DNA of 64,000 nucleotides. It comes from Pseudomonas phenolilytica. Lineage in GTDB: Bacteria; Pseudomonadota; Gammaproteobacteria; Pseudomonadales; Pseudomonadaceae. This document shows, one piece after another, positions 7,331-16,742 of the stretch. The notes below the pieces were generated by a model, which did not search any database, was not told the origin of the DNA, and saw only the letters and a list, made by a program, of their open reading frames with translations. A program made the position numbers and the translations under genes. Position 1 is the first letter of the stretch, and every line of letters starts with the position of its first letter. The stretch spans positions 1,938,001 to 2,002,000 of the forward strand of contig NZ_CP058908.1 in the NCBI RefSeq assembly GCF_021432765.1. The letters are read 5' to 3'.

Positions 7331-8197
7331 ATGATGCTTGAATTTCTGGCCAGCCATGCGCTGGCCTTTGTTTTGTGTGCGGCGCTGCTTGGGCTGTTGG
7401 TAGGCAGCTTTCTCAATGTCGTCATCTATCGTCTTCCGATCATGATGCAGCGCGAGTGGCAGGCGCAGGCGCGGGAGTTTCTGGAGCTGCCGGCCGAGTC
7501 GGCTGAGGCGACGTTCAACCTATTCCTGCCTCCTTCGCGATGCCCGCATTGCGCACATTCGATTCGGCCATGGGAGAACATTCCGGTACTGAGCTGGATG
7601 GCGCTGCGGGGCAGATGTTCGTCTTGCAAGAAGCCTATCCCTGCTCGTTATCCGCTGGTTGAGCTTGCTTGCGGGCTTCTCTCGGGTTACGTGGCCTGGC
7701 ACTTTGGCTTTACTTGGCAGGCTGGCGCCATGCTATTGCTGACCTGGGGGCTGCTGGCGATGAGCCTAATCGATATCGATCATCAGCTATTGCCGGATTC
7801 GCTGGTGCTGCCGCTGCTCTGGTTGGGGCTAATCGTTAATAGTGGTGACCTTTTTGTGCTGCTAGGAGACGCCCTGTGGGGAGCGATCGCCGGATACCTA
7901 AGCCTGTGGACGGTTTACTGGCTCTTCAAGCTGGTTACCGGCAAGGAAGGCATGGGGTACGGCGACTTCAAGCTGCTTGCGATGATTGGCGCCTGGGGAG
8001 GCTGGCAAGTGCTGCCGCTCACCATTCTGTTGTCCTCGCTGGTGGGGGCGGTGCTTGGCAGCGTCCTGCTGCGCGTGCGCGGTGCTGCGCACGGCACGCC
8101 GATTCCTTTCGGGCCTTATCTGGCCATTGCCGGGTGGATCGCGTTGCTGTGGGGTGATCCCATTACTCGTGGCTATTTGCAGTTCGCGCATATATGA
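7331..8197 (+). CDS. pilD: Prepilin peptidase / N-methyltransferase PilD
   Basis: PilD cleaves type IV prepilin and type II pseudopilin leaders and N-methylates the new Phe1. The 288-residue membrane protein has the cytoplasmic zinc-binding cysteines CPHC (71-74) and CSSC (96-99), and the two catalytic aspartates of the TFPP family, in LIDIDH (near 148) and GYGD (near 212), with six to seven further hydrophobic segments. It is third in the pilBCD operon. The two short pilins in the window would be its nearest substrates; the second has Ala before the cut site. Confidence 0.97.
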   Translation: MMLEFLASHALAFVLCAALLGLLVGSFLNVVIYRLPIMMQREWQAQAREFLELPAESAEATFNLFLPPSRCPHCAHSIRPWENIPVLSWMALRGRCSSCKKPIPARYPLVELACGLLSGYVAWHFGFTWQAGAMLLLTWGLLAMSLIDIDHQLLPDSLVLPLLWLGLIVNSGDLFVLLGDALWGAIAGYLSLWTVYWLFKLVTGKEGMGYGDFKLLAMIGAWGGWQVLPLTILLSSLVGAVLGSVLLRVRGAAHGTPIPFGPYLAIAGWIALLWGDPITRGYLQFAHI

Positions 8198-8299
8198 GCC
8201 TGCGCTGCTTTAATGGTGGGCCGCAAGGCTGGCTGCGGCTTGCACTGGGCGCGGTGATTGAGTACTACTGCGAAACCATTGATTTGCGTGGATGTGTTG

Positions 8300-8905
8300 A
8301 TGAGGCCTTGGATTCTCGGCTTGACCGGCGGTATTGGCAGCGGCAAGACTGCGGCGGCCAATCACTTCGCTAGTCTCGGCATACATGTGGTGGACGCCGA
8401 TCAGGCTGCTCGTTGGGTGGTGGAGCCGGGGCGTCCGGCGTTGCAGCAAATTGTCGAGCATTTCGGCGCGGGCATGCTGCATGAGGGAGCTTTGAATCGA
8501 GCAGCGCTTCGCGAGCGGATCTTTGTGGATCCAAGTGAGCGCGTGTGGCTCGAGCGGTTGTTGCATCCGCTGATTCGTGCTGAGGTTGCCACACATCTGG
8601 CCAAGGCCGAATCGCCGTACGCGATCATGGTTTCGCCCTTGCTGGTGGAATCAGGGCAGTACCGGGAGGTCGATCGAGTGCTGGTGGTGGATGTTCCGGA
8701 GGCACTGCAGATCGAGCGCACCGTAGGGCGGGACCAGGCGAGTGAAGAGCAGGTCCGGGCTATTCTGAAAGTGCAGGCATCACGCGAGGAGCGACTGCGC
8801 CACGCTGACGATGTGTTGCTGAATGATCGTGACCTAACTTGGCTGCAGGCAGAAGTGGAGCGCTTGCATCGTTTTTATCTAACGTTACGGGGAGGTCGAC
8901 CGTGA
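8300..8905 (+). CDS. coaE: Dephospho-CoA kinase
   Basis: CoaE carries out the last step of coenzyme A synthesis, phosphorylating dephospho-CoA. The protein starts [17 protein letters not shown] with the P-loop at about residues 8-16, followed by VVDADQAAR, which binds the substrate, and the [10 protein letters not shown] region near the lid. An upstream in-frame start at 8258 would add 14 residues without similarity, so I place the start at the ATG at 8300, giving 201 residues, a normal length. It follows pilD as in other pseudomonads and overlaps yacG by four bases (GTGA). Confidence 0.93.
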   Translation: MRPWILGLTGGIGSGKTAAANHFASLGIHVVDADQAARWVVEPGRPALQQIVEHFGAGMLHEGALNRAALRERIFVDPSERVWLERLLHPLIRAEVATHLAKAESPYAIMVSPLLVESGQYREVDRVLVVDVPEALQIERTVGRDQASEEQVRAILKVQASREERLRHADDVLLNDRDLTWLQAEVERLHRFYLTLRGGRP

Positions 8906-9099
8906 CCGCGACCATGGTCTTGTGCCCTACCTGTGGAGCGCAAGTGGAGTGGGGTGCGCAGAGTCCGTACCGGCCGTTCTGTTGCGAGCGCTGTAAGCTG
9001 ATCGACTTGGGGGCGTGGGCTGCCGAGGAGCATGCGATCCCCGGGGATGGCGTGGAAGACGAGCTGTTCTCCGCGGATCTGTCGTCGCGCCAGCATTGA
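8902..9099 (+). CDS. yacG: DNA gyrase inhibitor YacG (zinc protein)
   Basis: YacG is a small zinc protein that binds GyrB and inhibits gyrase. The 65-residue protein has the family's four-cysteine site: C8-x2-C11 and C27-x3-C31, with [11 protein letters not shown] after it, and an acidic tail. I use the GTG at 8902, which overlaps the coaE stop and has GGGGAGGT just upstream; the longer frame from 8839 has no support. The pilBCD-coaE-yacG order is conserved in pseudomonads. Confidence 0.93.
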   Translation: MTATMVLCPTCGAQVEWGAQSPYRPFCCERCKLIDLGAWAAEEHAIPGDGVEDELFSADLSSRQH

Positions 9100-9136
9100 T
9101 TACGTGCTGTGCGGCGCTCCGTTTGGGGTGCGGTTG

Positions 9137-9820
9137 CTAGCGTTCTTCGTCCTTCCAGGGCGCTTGCAGGTAGCGGCTGCGGTTGAAGCTTTCCAGCCAG
9201 TCTGGATAGAACACCACCATTGCGGTAACGGCGGTGCCGTTGATGAACGCTTCCGGAAACATCACCAGCCAGAGATAGCCCGCAAAATCTTCGAGCCACG
9301 GTGGCATGGGAAATCTGCCGTCCATCAGCAGGATGCCAAGCGAGGCCAGCACGCAGAACATTGCGGCCAGCGCTGCTGGGAAGAATCCGGAAAAGAAGAT
9401 AAACACGAACAGGTTGCGCGGTTGTGCCCGTTCGACCAGGCGGGCGCAGATTACGGTGACCAGTACGGGAATAAGCACCAGCAGAACGCCGTTCATTCCT
9501 AGTGCGACTGAGTGCTGGTGGCCGGTAAGGGTCAGGCCGAGCTGGGCGCTGAACGCGGCGAGGATCGCCAGCGGCCAATCCAGCAGGAGCGTAACGGCGG
9601 TCAGTCCGATGAAGTGGAAGGACAGCCCCGAATCGAAGTCGCGCCGTACCAGCCAGAGTAGGAAAATCGCCAGCATTGCGCCAAACAGCAGGTGCTGGCG
9701 CCTCGTGTCGCTGAACAGTTCGATCCAGGGGGCGCGCCAGGCAGCCCAGAGCAGGGCTAGGGCATAGATCAGCCAGCCCGCGAAAAGGCTGGTCGGCGCG
9801 AGCAGGTGCGCGGAAATCAT
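9137..9820 (-). CDS. CbiM-like energy-coupling factor permease family membrane protein
   Basis: This 227-residue protein is almost entirely hydrophobic with six to seven membrane segments. It resembles the CbiM/CbiM-like permeases of energy-coupling-factor transporters (the VLVTVICARL and NLFVFIFFSGFFPAAL stretches and the PPWLEDFAGYLWLVMFPEAFINGT segment). Partner ECF ATPase or T-subunit genes are not next to it, so its substrate and partners are unknown. It is convergent with yacG and divergent from rplM. Confidence 0.7.
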   Translation of the reverse strand: MISAHLLAPTSLFAGWLIYALALLWAAWRAPWIELFSDTRRQHLLFGAMLAIFLLWLVRRDFDSGLSFHFIGLTAVTLLLDWPLAILAAFSAQLGLTLTGHQHSVALGMNGVLLVLIPVLVTVICARLVERAQPRNLFVFIFFSGFFPAALAAMFCVLASLGILLMDGRFPMPPWLEDFAGYLWLVMFPEAFINGTAVTAMVVFYPDWLESFNRSRYLQAPWKDEER

Positions 9821-10004
9821 TCGAAAGGCAATCCTCGGTGTTTGGCCTGCGGGCTTCGGGTTTGGTAGGCGCGCAGCTTAGCGGCGTGGTAGCGCAGGTG
9901 TCATTGGTGGCACGCTGTCGAAAATGCCAACGCGGTGCTGGGCGGCGTCGCAAAAGGCGGTTGCTATTTCTCCGGCAATCAGGATAATTCCGCAGCCTGT
10001 CGCC

Positions 10005-10053
10005 GGGGATGCCTAGCCTGGTGACACAAACAAGGCAGGGGATGCCTAGCCTG
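10005..10053. repeat. Two 16-bp direct repeats upstream of rplM
   Basis: GGGGATGCCTAGCCTG occurs at 10005-10020 and again at 10038-10053, exact copies 33 bases apart, about three helical turns. The second is flanked by GGCA and CC so that it can also form a GGCAGG/CCTGCC hairpin. It could be a two-site operator upstream of the ribosomal protein operon. Confidence 0.75.
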
Positions 10054-10167
10054 CCGAATCACCGCCGTAGCGGACGCGCTGACCCGAGCCCCCGATAGCG
10101 TCTGTTTCCGGCTGTCCTGGCCTTGCCAGGGCGAGCACCATTCAGTAAGATTCGCCGTCTTATTTTC

Positions 10168-10183
10168 AGGGCGGCCCCTGAGG
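10168..10183 (+). promoter_or_regulatory. Hairpin just before rplM start
   Basis: TCAGGG and CCCTGA form a six-base stem with a CGGC loop ten bases before the rplM ATG. It may tune translation of the ribosomal protein operon; no match to a named leader RNA can be claimed. Confidence 0.3.
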
Positions 10184-10192
10184 CTATAACGA

Positions 10193-10621
10193 ATGAAGAC
10201 TTTTACTGCTAAACCGGAAACCGTCAAGCGCGACTGGTTCGTCGTCGACGCTGCCGGCCAGACCCTGGGTCGTCTGGCAACCGAAATCGCTAGCCGCCTG
10301 CGTGGCAAGCACAAGCCGGAATACACCCCGCACGTCGATACCGGCGACTACATCGTCGTGATCAATGCTGAGCAGGTGCGTGTTACCGGTGCCAAGACTT
10401 CCGACAAGATGTACTACTCCCACTCCGGCTTCCCGGGTGGCATCAAGTCGATCAACTTCGAGAAGCTGATCGCCAAGGCGCCCGAGCGCGTGATCGAGAC
10501 CGCGGTAAAAGGCATGCTGCCGAAGAACCCGCTGGGTCGCGACATGTACCGTAAGCTGAAGGTGTACAAGGGTGCCAGCCACCCGCACACTGCCCAGCAG
10601 CCCCAAGAACTGAAGATTTAA
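10193..10621 (+). CDS. rplM: 50S ribosomal protein L13
   Basis: L13 is an early-assembly protein of the large subunit. The 142-residue protein matches the family from [20 protein letters not shown] through [27 protein letters not shown] to the [19 protein letters not shown] motif and has the usual length. rpsI follows after 14 bases, the universal rplM-rpsI pairing, and the operon ends at the terminator at 11047. Confidence 0.98.
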   Translation: MKTFTAKPETVKRDWFVVDAAGQTLGRLATEIASRLRGKHKPEYTPHVDTGDYIVVINAEQVRVTGAKTSDKMYYSHSGFPGGIKSINFEKLIAKAPERVIETAVKGMLPKNPLGRDMYRKLKVYKGASHPHTAQQPQELKI

Positions 10622-10635
10622 CGGAATAGTTCATT

Positions 10636-11028
10636 ATGTCGGCGACTCAAAATTACGGCACTGGCCGTCGCAAGACTGCAACCGCACGCGTTTTCCTGCG
10701 TCCGGGCACTGGCAAGATCTCGATCAACAATCGTGAGCTGGATAACTTTTTTGGCCGCGAAACCGCTCGCATGGTGGTTCGTCAGCCGCTGGAGCTGACC
10801 GATACTGCCGAGAAGTTCGATGTATACGTTACCGTTCTCGGTGGTGGCGTGACTGGCCAGGCTGGCGCCATTCGCCACGGCATCACCCGCGCACTGATCT
10901 CCTATGACGAGACCCTGCGTAGTCCGCTGCGTAAGGCTGGCTTCGTCACTCGCGATGCTCGCGAAGTGGAGCGTAAGAAGATCGGTCTGCGTAAAGCGCG
11001 TAAGCGTCCGCAGTACTCCAAGCGTTAA
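10636..11028 (+). CDS. rpsI: 30S ribosomal protein S9
   Basis: S9 sits in the head of the small subunit with its C-terminal tail reaching the P-site tRNA. The 130-residue protein has the family features [14 protein letters not shown] at the start, [14 protein letters not shown] in the middle and the basic tail [12 protein letters not shown]. It is co-transcribed with rplM. Confidence 0.98.
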   Translation: MSATQNYGTGRRKTATARVFLRPGTGKISINNRELDNFFGRETARMVVRQPLELTDTAEKFDVYVTVLGGGVTGQAGAIRHGITRALISYDETLRSPLRKAGFVTRDAREVERKKIGLRKARKRPQYSKR

Positions 11029-11046
11029 TACGCTTGCCAAAAGAAG

Positions 11047-11079
11047 CGCCCGGCTCCGCAAGGTCCGGGCGTTTTTTTT
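11047..11079 (+). terminator. Rho-independent terminator after rplM-rpsI
   Basis: CGCCCGG at 11047-11053 pairs with CCGGGCG at 11065-11071 and is followed by eight T residues. Confidence 0.92.
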
Positions 11080-11279
11080 ATGGGCGAGATATTCGCTGCG
11101 ACAGCATGTCGCGCGCCAGAAGCCGCGATCTTGTAGGGCTCCAGCCGATTTGTGTCAGGCTATTACCTTGTCAGGTGGGGGGCTTTTCTTTACCATTTGG
11201 CGAATTTTTCGCGGCCCGATTTTACGTAGTAAATGCCTGCTTCCACGCAGGTCATAAGAAGCTGATGGGAGACGACTGA

Positions 11280-11873
11280 ATGAGCAATGACGGCGTGAAT
11301 GCTGGTCGGCGTCGCTTCCTCGTAGCCGCCACTTCGGTGGTAGGTGCTGCAGGAGCGGTGGGCGCCGCGGTCCCGTTCGTGGGATCGTGGTTCCCGAGTG
11401 CCAAGGCCAAGGCTGCCGGTGCACCGGTGAGAGTGAATGTCAGCAAGATCGAGCCGGGACAGCAGATGGTCGCCGAGTGGCGGGGTCAGCCGGTATTTAT
11501 CGTGCGTCGCACCGAGGAGGTGCTCGGCAATCTGGAGAAGCTGACTCCACAGGTGGCCGACCCTGAATCCAAGGCTTCGGTGCAGCCGACATATGTCGAC
11601 CCGAAGAACCGCGCGATCAAACCGGAACTGCTGGTGGTCGTTGGACTTTGCACCCATCTGGGATGCGCGCCGTCTTTCCGTCCTGAGGTGGCTGCGGCTG
11701 ACCTCGGTGCTGACTGGCTGGGCGGCTACTTCTGTCCTTGCCACGGCTCCAAGTACGACATGGCTGGGCGTGTCTACAAGGCGCAACCCGCTCCGTTGAA
11801 CCTGCCGGTGCCCCCGCACTCGTACGAAACCGATAATGTCATCATTATCGGCGTGGACCAGGAGAAAGCCTGA
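11280..11873 (+). CDS. petA: Ubiquinol-cytochrome c reductase Rieske iron-sulfur subunit
   Basis: This 197-residue protein is the 2Fe-2S subunit of the cytochrome bc1 complex, passing electrons from ubiquinol to cytochrome c1. It has an N-terminal Tat-type signal anchor (RRRFLVAATS, then a hydrophobic helix) and the two cluster-binding loops CTHLGC (about 124-129) and CPCHGS (about 152-157). It is first in the petABC operon and its stop overlaps the next start (TGATG). The sspAB genes follow the operon, as in other pseudomonads. Confidence 0.97.
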   Translation: MSNDGVNAGRRRFLVAATSVVGAAGAVGAAVPFVGSWFPSAKAKAAGAPVRVNVSKIEPGQQMVAEWRGQPVFIVRRTEEVLGNLEKLTPQVADPESKASVQPTYVDPKNRAIKPELLVVVGLCTHLGCAPSFRPEVAAADLGADWLGGYFCPCHGSKYDMAGRVYKAQPAPLNLPVPPHSYETDNVIIIGVDQEKA

Positions 11874-13084
11874 TGAGCAAGTTCATGGAATGGGTCGATG
11901 CCCGCTTCCCCGCGACGAAAATGTGGGAAGACCATCTGTCCAAGTATTACGCGCCGAAGAACTTCAACTTCTTCTACTTCTTTGGCTCGCTAGCTCTGCT
12001 GGTGCTGGTCAACCAGATCCTGACCGGTGTCTGGCTGACGATGAGCTTCGAACCTTCGGCCGAAGGCGCCTTCGCGTCCGTCGAGTACATCATGCGCGAC
12101 GTGGAGTACGGCTGGATCATCCGCTACCTGCACTCTACCGGCGCTTCGGCGTTCTTCGTGGTGGTGTATCTGCATATGTTCCGTGGGCTGCTCTACGGTT
12201 CGTACCAGAAGCCGCGCGAGCTGGTGTGGATCTTCGGCATGATGATCTACCTAGCACTGATGGCCGAAGCCTTCATGGGTTATCTGCTGCCTTGGGGCCA
12301 GATGTCCTACTGGGGCGCTCAGGTGATCATTTCGCTGTTCGGTGCGATTCCGGTCATCGGCGATGACCTGACCCAGTGGATCCGCGGTGACTACCTGATC
12401 TCCGGCATCACGCTGAATCGTTTCTTCGCGCTGCATGTCATCGCGCTGCCGATCGTGATTCTAGGCCTGGTCGTGCTGCACATCCTGGCTCTGCACGAAG
12501 TCGGTTCGAACAACCCGCTGGGCGTCGACATCAAGAAGACCAAGGACGAAAACGGCGTACCGTTGGATGGTATTCCGTTCCATCCGTACTACACCGTCAA
12601 AGACATCGTCGGTGTGGTGGTGTTCCTGTTCGTTTTCTGCGCCATCGTGTTCTTCTTCCCCGAAATGGGTGGCTATTTCCTTGAGAAGCCGAACTTCGAA
12701 GTAGCTAACGCATTCAAGACGCCCGCGCACATTGCGCCGGTCTGGTACTTCACTCCGTTCTACGCGATTCTGCGCGCGGTTCCGGACAAGCTGCTCGGCG
12801 TAGTGGCGATGGGGGCTTCGATCGCGGTGCTGTTCGTGCTGCCGTGGCTCGACCGCAGTCCAGTCAAGTCCATGAAATACAAGGGTTGGATGAGCAAGAT
12901 CGCGCTGGTGGCCTTCTGCGTCGCCTTCGTCATCCTGGGTGTTCTGGGCGTTCTCGCGCCTACTCCGGAGCGCACGCTGCTGGCTCGGATCTGTACTGTT
13001 ATTTACTTCGGATACTTCGTTCTGATGCCGTTCTACACCCGGCTCGAGAAGACCAAAGTGGTTCCGCAAAGGGTGGATGGCTGA
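11873..13084 (+). CDS. petB: Cytochrome b subunit of the bc1 complex
   Basis: This 403-residue membrane protein carries the two b hemes and quinone sites of the bc1 complex. Visible family features are the paired histidines in helices B and D (RYLHSTGAS with VVYLHMFRGLLYGS, and FFALHVIALP with VLHILALHEVGSNNP), the GYLLPWGQMSYW segment and the PVWYFTPFYAILRAVPDK quinone-site region near residue 290. It has eight or more membrane helices. It overlaps petA and petC by one base on each side, so the three are translationally coupled. Confidence 0.97.
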   Translation: MSKFMEWVDARFPATKMWEDHLSKYYAPKNFNFFYFFGSLALLVLVNQILTGVWLTMSFEPSAEGAFASVEYIMRDVEYGWIIRYLHSTGASAFFVVVYLHMFRGLLYGSYQKPRELVWIFGMMIYLALMAEAFMGYLLPWGQMSYWGAQVIISLFGAIPVIGDDLTQWIRGDYLISGITLNRFFALHVIALPIVILGLVVLHILALHEVGSNNPLGVDIKKTKDENGVPLDGIPFHPYYTVKDIVGVVVFLFVFCAIVFFFPEMGGYFLEKPNFEVANAFKTPAHIAPVWYFTPFYAILRAVPDKLLGVVAMGASIAVLFVLPWLDRSPVKSMKYKGWMSKIALVAFCVAFVILGVLGVLAPTPERTLLARICTVIYFGYFVLMPFYTRLEKTKVVPQRVDG

Positions 13085-13863
13085 TGAAAAAGCAATTTGC
13101 TGCATTGATTCTCGCGATTCTGCCGGTCTTTGCGTTCGCTGCCGGCACCGAGGCTCACCTGGACAAGGTCGAGATCGATCTGACCGACAAGGCCGCGATG
13201 CAGGATGGTCTGAAGACCTTCGCCAACTACTGCATGGGCTGCCATGGAGCGCAGTACCAGCGTTATGAGCGTGTCGCTACCGATCTCGGCATTCCGGAAG
13301 ACGTCATGATGAAGAATGTCGTCTTCACCGATGCCAAGTTTGGTGATCATATGAAGACCGGTATGAAGGCCGAAGACGCCAAGGTCTGGTTCGGTGCTCC
13401 GCCGCCGGATCTGACGCTGGTCGCGCGTGTTCGCGGTAATGACTGGCTCTATACCTACATGCGTAGCTTCTACGAGGACCCAGCTCGTCCGTACGGCGTC
13501 AACAATACTGTGTTCCCGAACGTCGGTATGCCGCACGTATTGGCACCGTTGCAGGGCCGTCGCGTGATGGGTTGCAAGCAGGTGCAGGTCGTTGAGGACG
13601 GGCGCAAGCAGTTTGATCCGCTGACCGGCACGCCGATCACTCAGGAAGCTTGCGATCAGCTGGTTGTGGAGCCGGGTACCGGCACGCTGACCGAGGCGGA
13701 GTATGACGAGAAGATCAAGAATCTGGTGACCTTCCTGGCTTACTCGGCCAACCCGGTCAAATTGGAAAGTCAGCGTATCGGCACCTATGTGCTGCTGTTC
13801 CTGGCATTCTTCTTCGTCTTCGCCTACCTGCTCAAGCGCGAGTACTGGAAAGACGTTCACTAA
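13084..13863 (+). CDS. petC: Cytochrome c1 subunit of the bc1 complex
   Basis: Cytochrome c1 accepts electrons from the Rieske protein and passes them to soluble cytochrome c. The 259-residue protein begins at the ATG overlapping the petB stop, with a cleavable signal peptide (MKKQFAALILAILPVFAFA), a single heme motif CMGCH (about 52-56), the GMPHVLAPLQG region that supplies the axial methionine area, and one C-terminal membrane anchor (about 237-254). It ends the petABC operon before a strong terminator. Confidence 0.97.
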   Translation: MKKQFAALILAILPVFAFAAGTEAHLDKVEIDLTDKAAMQDGLKTFANYCMGCHGAQYQRYERVATDLGIPEDVMMKNVVFTDAKFGDHMKTGMKAEDAKVWFGAPPPDLTLVARVRGNDWLYTYMRSFYEDPARPYGVNNTVFPNVGMPHVLAPLQGRRVMGCKQVQVVEDGRKQFDPLTGTPITQEACDQLVVEPGTGTLTEAEYDEKIKNLVTFLAYSANPVKLESQRIGTYVLLFLAFFFVFAYLLKREYWKDVH

Positions 13864-13889
13864 GTACTCTGCTGTTCAAGCTGTACCTA

Positions 13890-13920
13890 ACGCGCGCCCA
13901 TTGGGCGCGCGTGTTTTTTT
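13890..13920 (+). terminator. Rho-independent terminator after petABC
   Basis: ACGCGCGCCCA and TGGGCGCGCGT form an 11-bp stem with a very short loop, followed by G and seven T residues. Confidence 0.92.
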
Positions 13921-13950
13921 GCCTTCGGATAATCGCATGAGGAAGGACCT

Positions 13951-14568
13951 ATGGCCGCAGCCAACCGGTTGATCTGCTATTCCGATCCTGCCGATCATTA
14001 CTCTCATCGAGTGCGCCTTGCGCTTGCGGAGAAGGGCGTCGCTGTCGAGGTCATTGACGTTCAGGCGGGGCAGTGCCCGGCGAGGCTGGCCGAGCTGAAC
14101 CCCTATGCTGGTGTACCAACGCTGGTTGACCGTGATCTGGTGCTGTATGAGCCAGGGGTCATCCTCGAATATCTAGAGGAGCGTTATCCGCATCCGCCGC
14201 TGCTGCCGGTCTATCCGGTGGCGCGCGCCCACACGCGGCTGCTGGTGCATCGTATTCAGCGGGACTGGTGCTCATTGGTTGATCGCATTCTGGATCGGCG
14301 TACCCATGAAGAGGCGCGCACGCAGGCGCGCAAGGAACTCAGGGAAAGCCTGAGCGGCGTTTCGCCGATTTTCGCCGAGAAGCCGTACTTCATGAGCGAC
14401 GAGATGAGCGTCGTCGATTGCGGCCTGTTGCCGATTCTCTGGAGGCTGCCGCTGCTCGGAGTTGAGCTGCCGCGAGCGTCCCGGCCGTTGCTTGACTACA
14501 TGGAGCGCAACTTCGCCCGCAAGACTTTTCAGGATAGTGTTTCATCCATTGAGCGCACTATGCGTTGA
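13951..14568 (+). CDS. sspA: Stringent starvation protein A (RNA polymerase-associated GST fold)
   Basis: SspA binds RNA polymerase and alters promoter choice in starvation and virulence regulation. The 205-residue protein has a glutathione-transferase fold without the catalytic Ser: N-terminal thioredoxin-like part ([51 protein letters not shown]) and helical C-terminal part. AGGAAGGA precedes the start. sspB follows after 14 bases, the standard pairing. Confidence 0.95.
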   Translation: MAAANRLICYSDPADHYSHRVRLALAEKGVAVEVIDVQAGQCPARLAELNPYAGVPTLVDRDLVLYEPGVILEYLEERYPHPPLLPVYPVARAHTRLLVHRIQRDWCSLVDRILDRRTHEEARTQARKELRESLSGVSPIFAEKPYFMSDEMSVVDCGLLPILWRLPLLGVELPRASRPLLDYMERNFARKTFQDSVSSIERTMR

Positions 14569-14582
14569 AGGAGGACTTTCAC

Positions 14583-14990
14583 ATGAATTCGAGTCGCCCT
14601 TATCTGGTCCGAGCGCTTTACGAATGGATTGTTGATAACGATTGCACGCCCCATCTGTTGGTCGATGCCGAATACCGTGGGGTGCAGATTCCAGCCGGTT
14701 TTGCCAACGATGGCCAGATCGTGCTCAATGTGGCACCGAGTGCGGTGCGTAATCTACAAATGGGCAACGAGGCAATAAGCTTCGAGGGACGCTTCGGTGG
14801 CGTCTCGCACTCCTTGCACATTCCCGCTGGTGCGGTGATGGCCATCTACGCGCGGGAGAACGGACAAGGTATGGTCTTTGAAATCGAGCCGACATTCCCG
14901 GACGATTCGCCTGCCGATGGGAGCGGCCCGATGGATGGTGAGGGCGGCCAGCGCCCGGCGGGTCGACCGAGTCTGAAGGTTGTTAAGTAG
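14583..14990 (+). CDS. sspB: ClpXP adaptor SspB
   Basis: SspB delivers ssrA-tagged proteins to ClpXP. The 135-residue protein has the folded N-terminal domain (RPYLVRALYEWIVDN, VDAEYRGVQIPAGF, LNVAPSAVRNL, FGGVSHSLHIPAGAVMAIYA) and a flexible acidic and Pro-rich linker ending in the ClpX-binding tail RPSLKVVK. I place the start at the ATG at 14583 because GAAGGAGGA sits 8-14 bases upstream; the in-frame start at 14565 lies before it. Confidence 0.95.
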   Translation: MNSSRPYLVRALYEWIVDNDCTPHLLVDAEYRGVQIPAGFANDGQIVLNVAPSAVRNLQMGNEAISFEGRFGGVSHSLHIPAGAVMAIYARENGQGMVFEIEPTFPDDSPADGSGPMDGEGGQRPAGRPSLKVVK

Positions 14991-15135
14991 GGAGCGGCGG
15001 AATCGGGGTGGGGCGACCAGGCGCGCTGTAACGCGGGAGTTGCTGAGTGCTCCCGGTTCCGGACGGCGACCGTTTCGTTTCTGCTCAGTGGCAGTCGGGT
15101 TGCTTTGCACAGCCCGGCCACCTGCCGCTCAATCG

Positions 15136-16379
<1,244 letters not shown>

Positions 16380-16742
16380 TCAGCTGTCAAAGGCGTTGCG
16401 GATCCAATGCTGATCCGTGATCGGCTCGTTGGCGTCCAGTGCGATGACGTCGAAGCGGCAAGGATGTCTGGCCCAGCGAGCCTCTTTCTGCAGAAACAGT
16501 TCGGCGGCTCTGATCAGCTTTTGCTGTTTTCGGCCATCGACGCTGGCTGCAGCGCCACCCCAGGCCGCGTGGCGTCGGTAGCGAACCTCGACAAATACTA
16601 CTGTATCGCCGTCCAGCATGACCAGATCGAGCTCGCCGCTGCGGCAGCTCCAATTCTGTGTCAGCAGACGCAGCCCCTGACGGACGAGATAATCGTGCGC
16701 CAAGGCTTCGGTGCTGCGTCCTCGTGCCAGATGCTCGCTCAT
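16380..16742 (-). CDS. yraN: YraN/UPF0102 endonuclease-fold protein
   Basis: This 120-residue protein is of the UPF0102 family, with a restriction-endonuclease-like fold: GELDLVMLDGDTVVFVEVRYRR has the D-x-EVK-like catalytic pattern of the family (E, D and FVEVR). Biological role is not established. I place the start at ATG 16742, which overlaps the lpoA stop by four bases; the frame stays open upstream but that part is a shadow of lpoA. Confidence 0.9.
   Translation of the reverse strand: MSEHLARGRSTEALAHDYLVRQGLRLLTQNWSCRSGELDLVMLDGDTVVFVEVRYRRHAAWGGAAASVDGRKQQKLIRAAELFLQKEARWARHPCRFDVIALDANEPITDQHWIRNAFDS

Larger units (their letters stand above)
9821..10192. other. Divergent intergenic region before rplM
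   Basis: About 370 bases with no convincing gene. It holds a 16-bp direct repeat at 10005-10053 and a short hairpin just before rplM, and must hold the rplM promoter. I saw no B12 box for the divergent CbiM-like gene. Confidence 0.6.

Noticed and set aside
8760..9953. Minus-strand frame of 397 codons across coaE, yacG and the CbiM-like gene
   Set aside because: All three real genes have clear family motifs in other frames; this frame has none.
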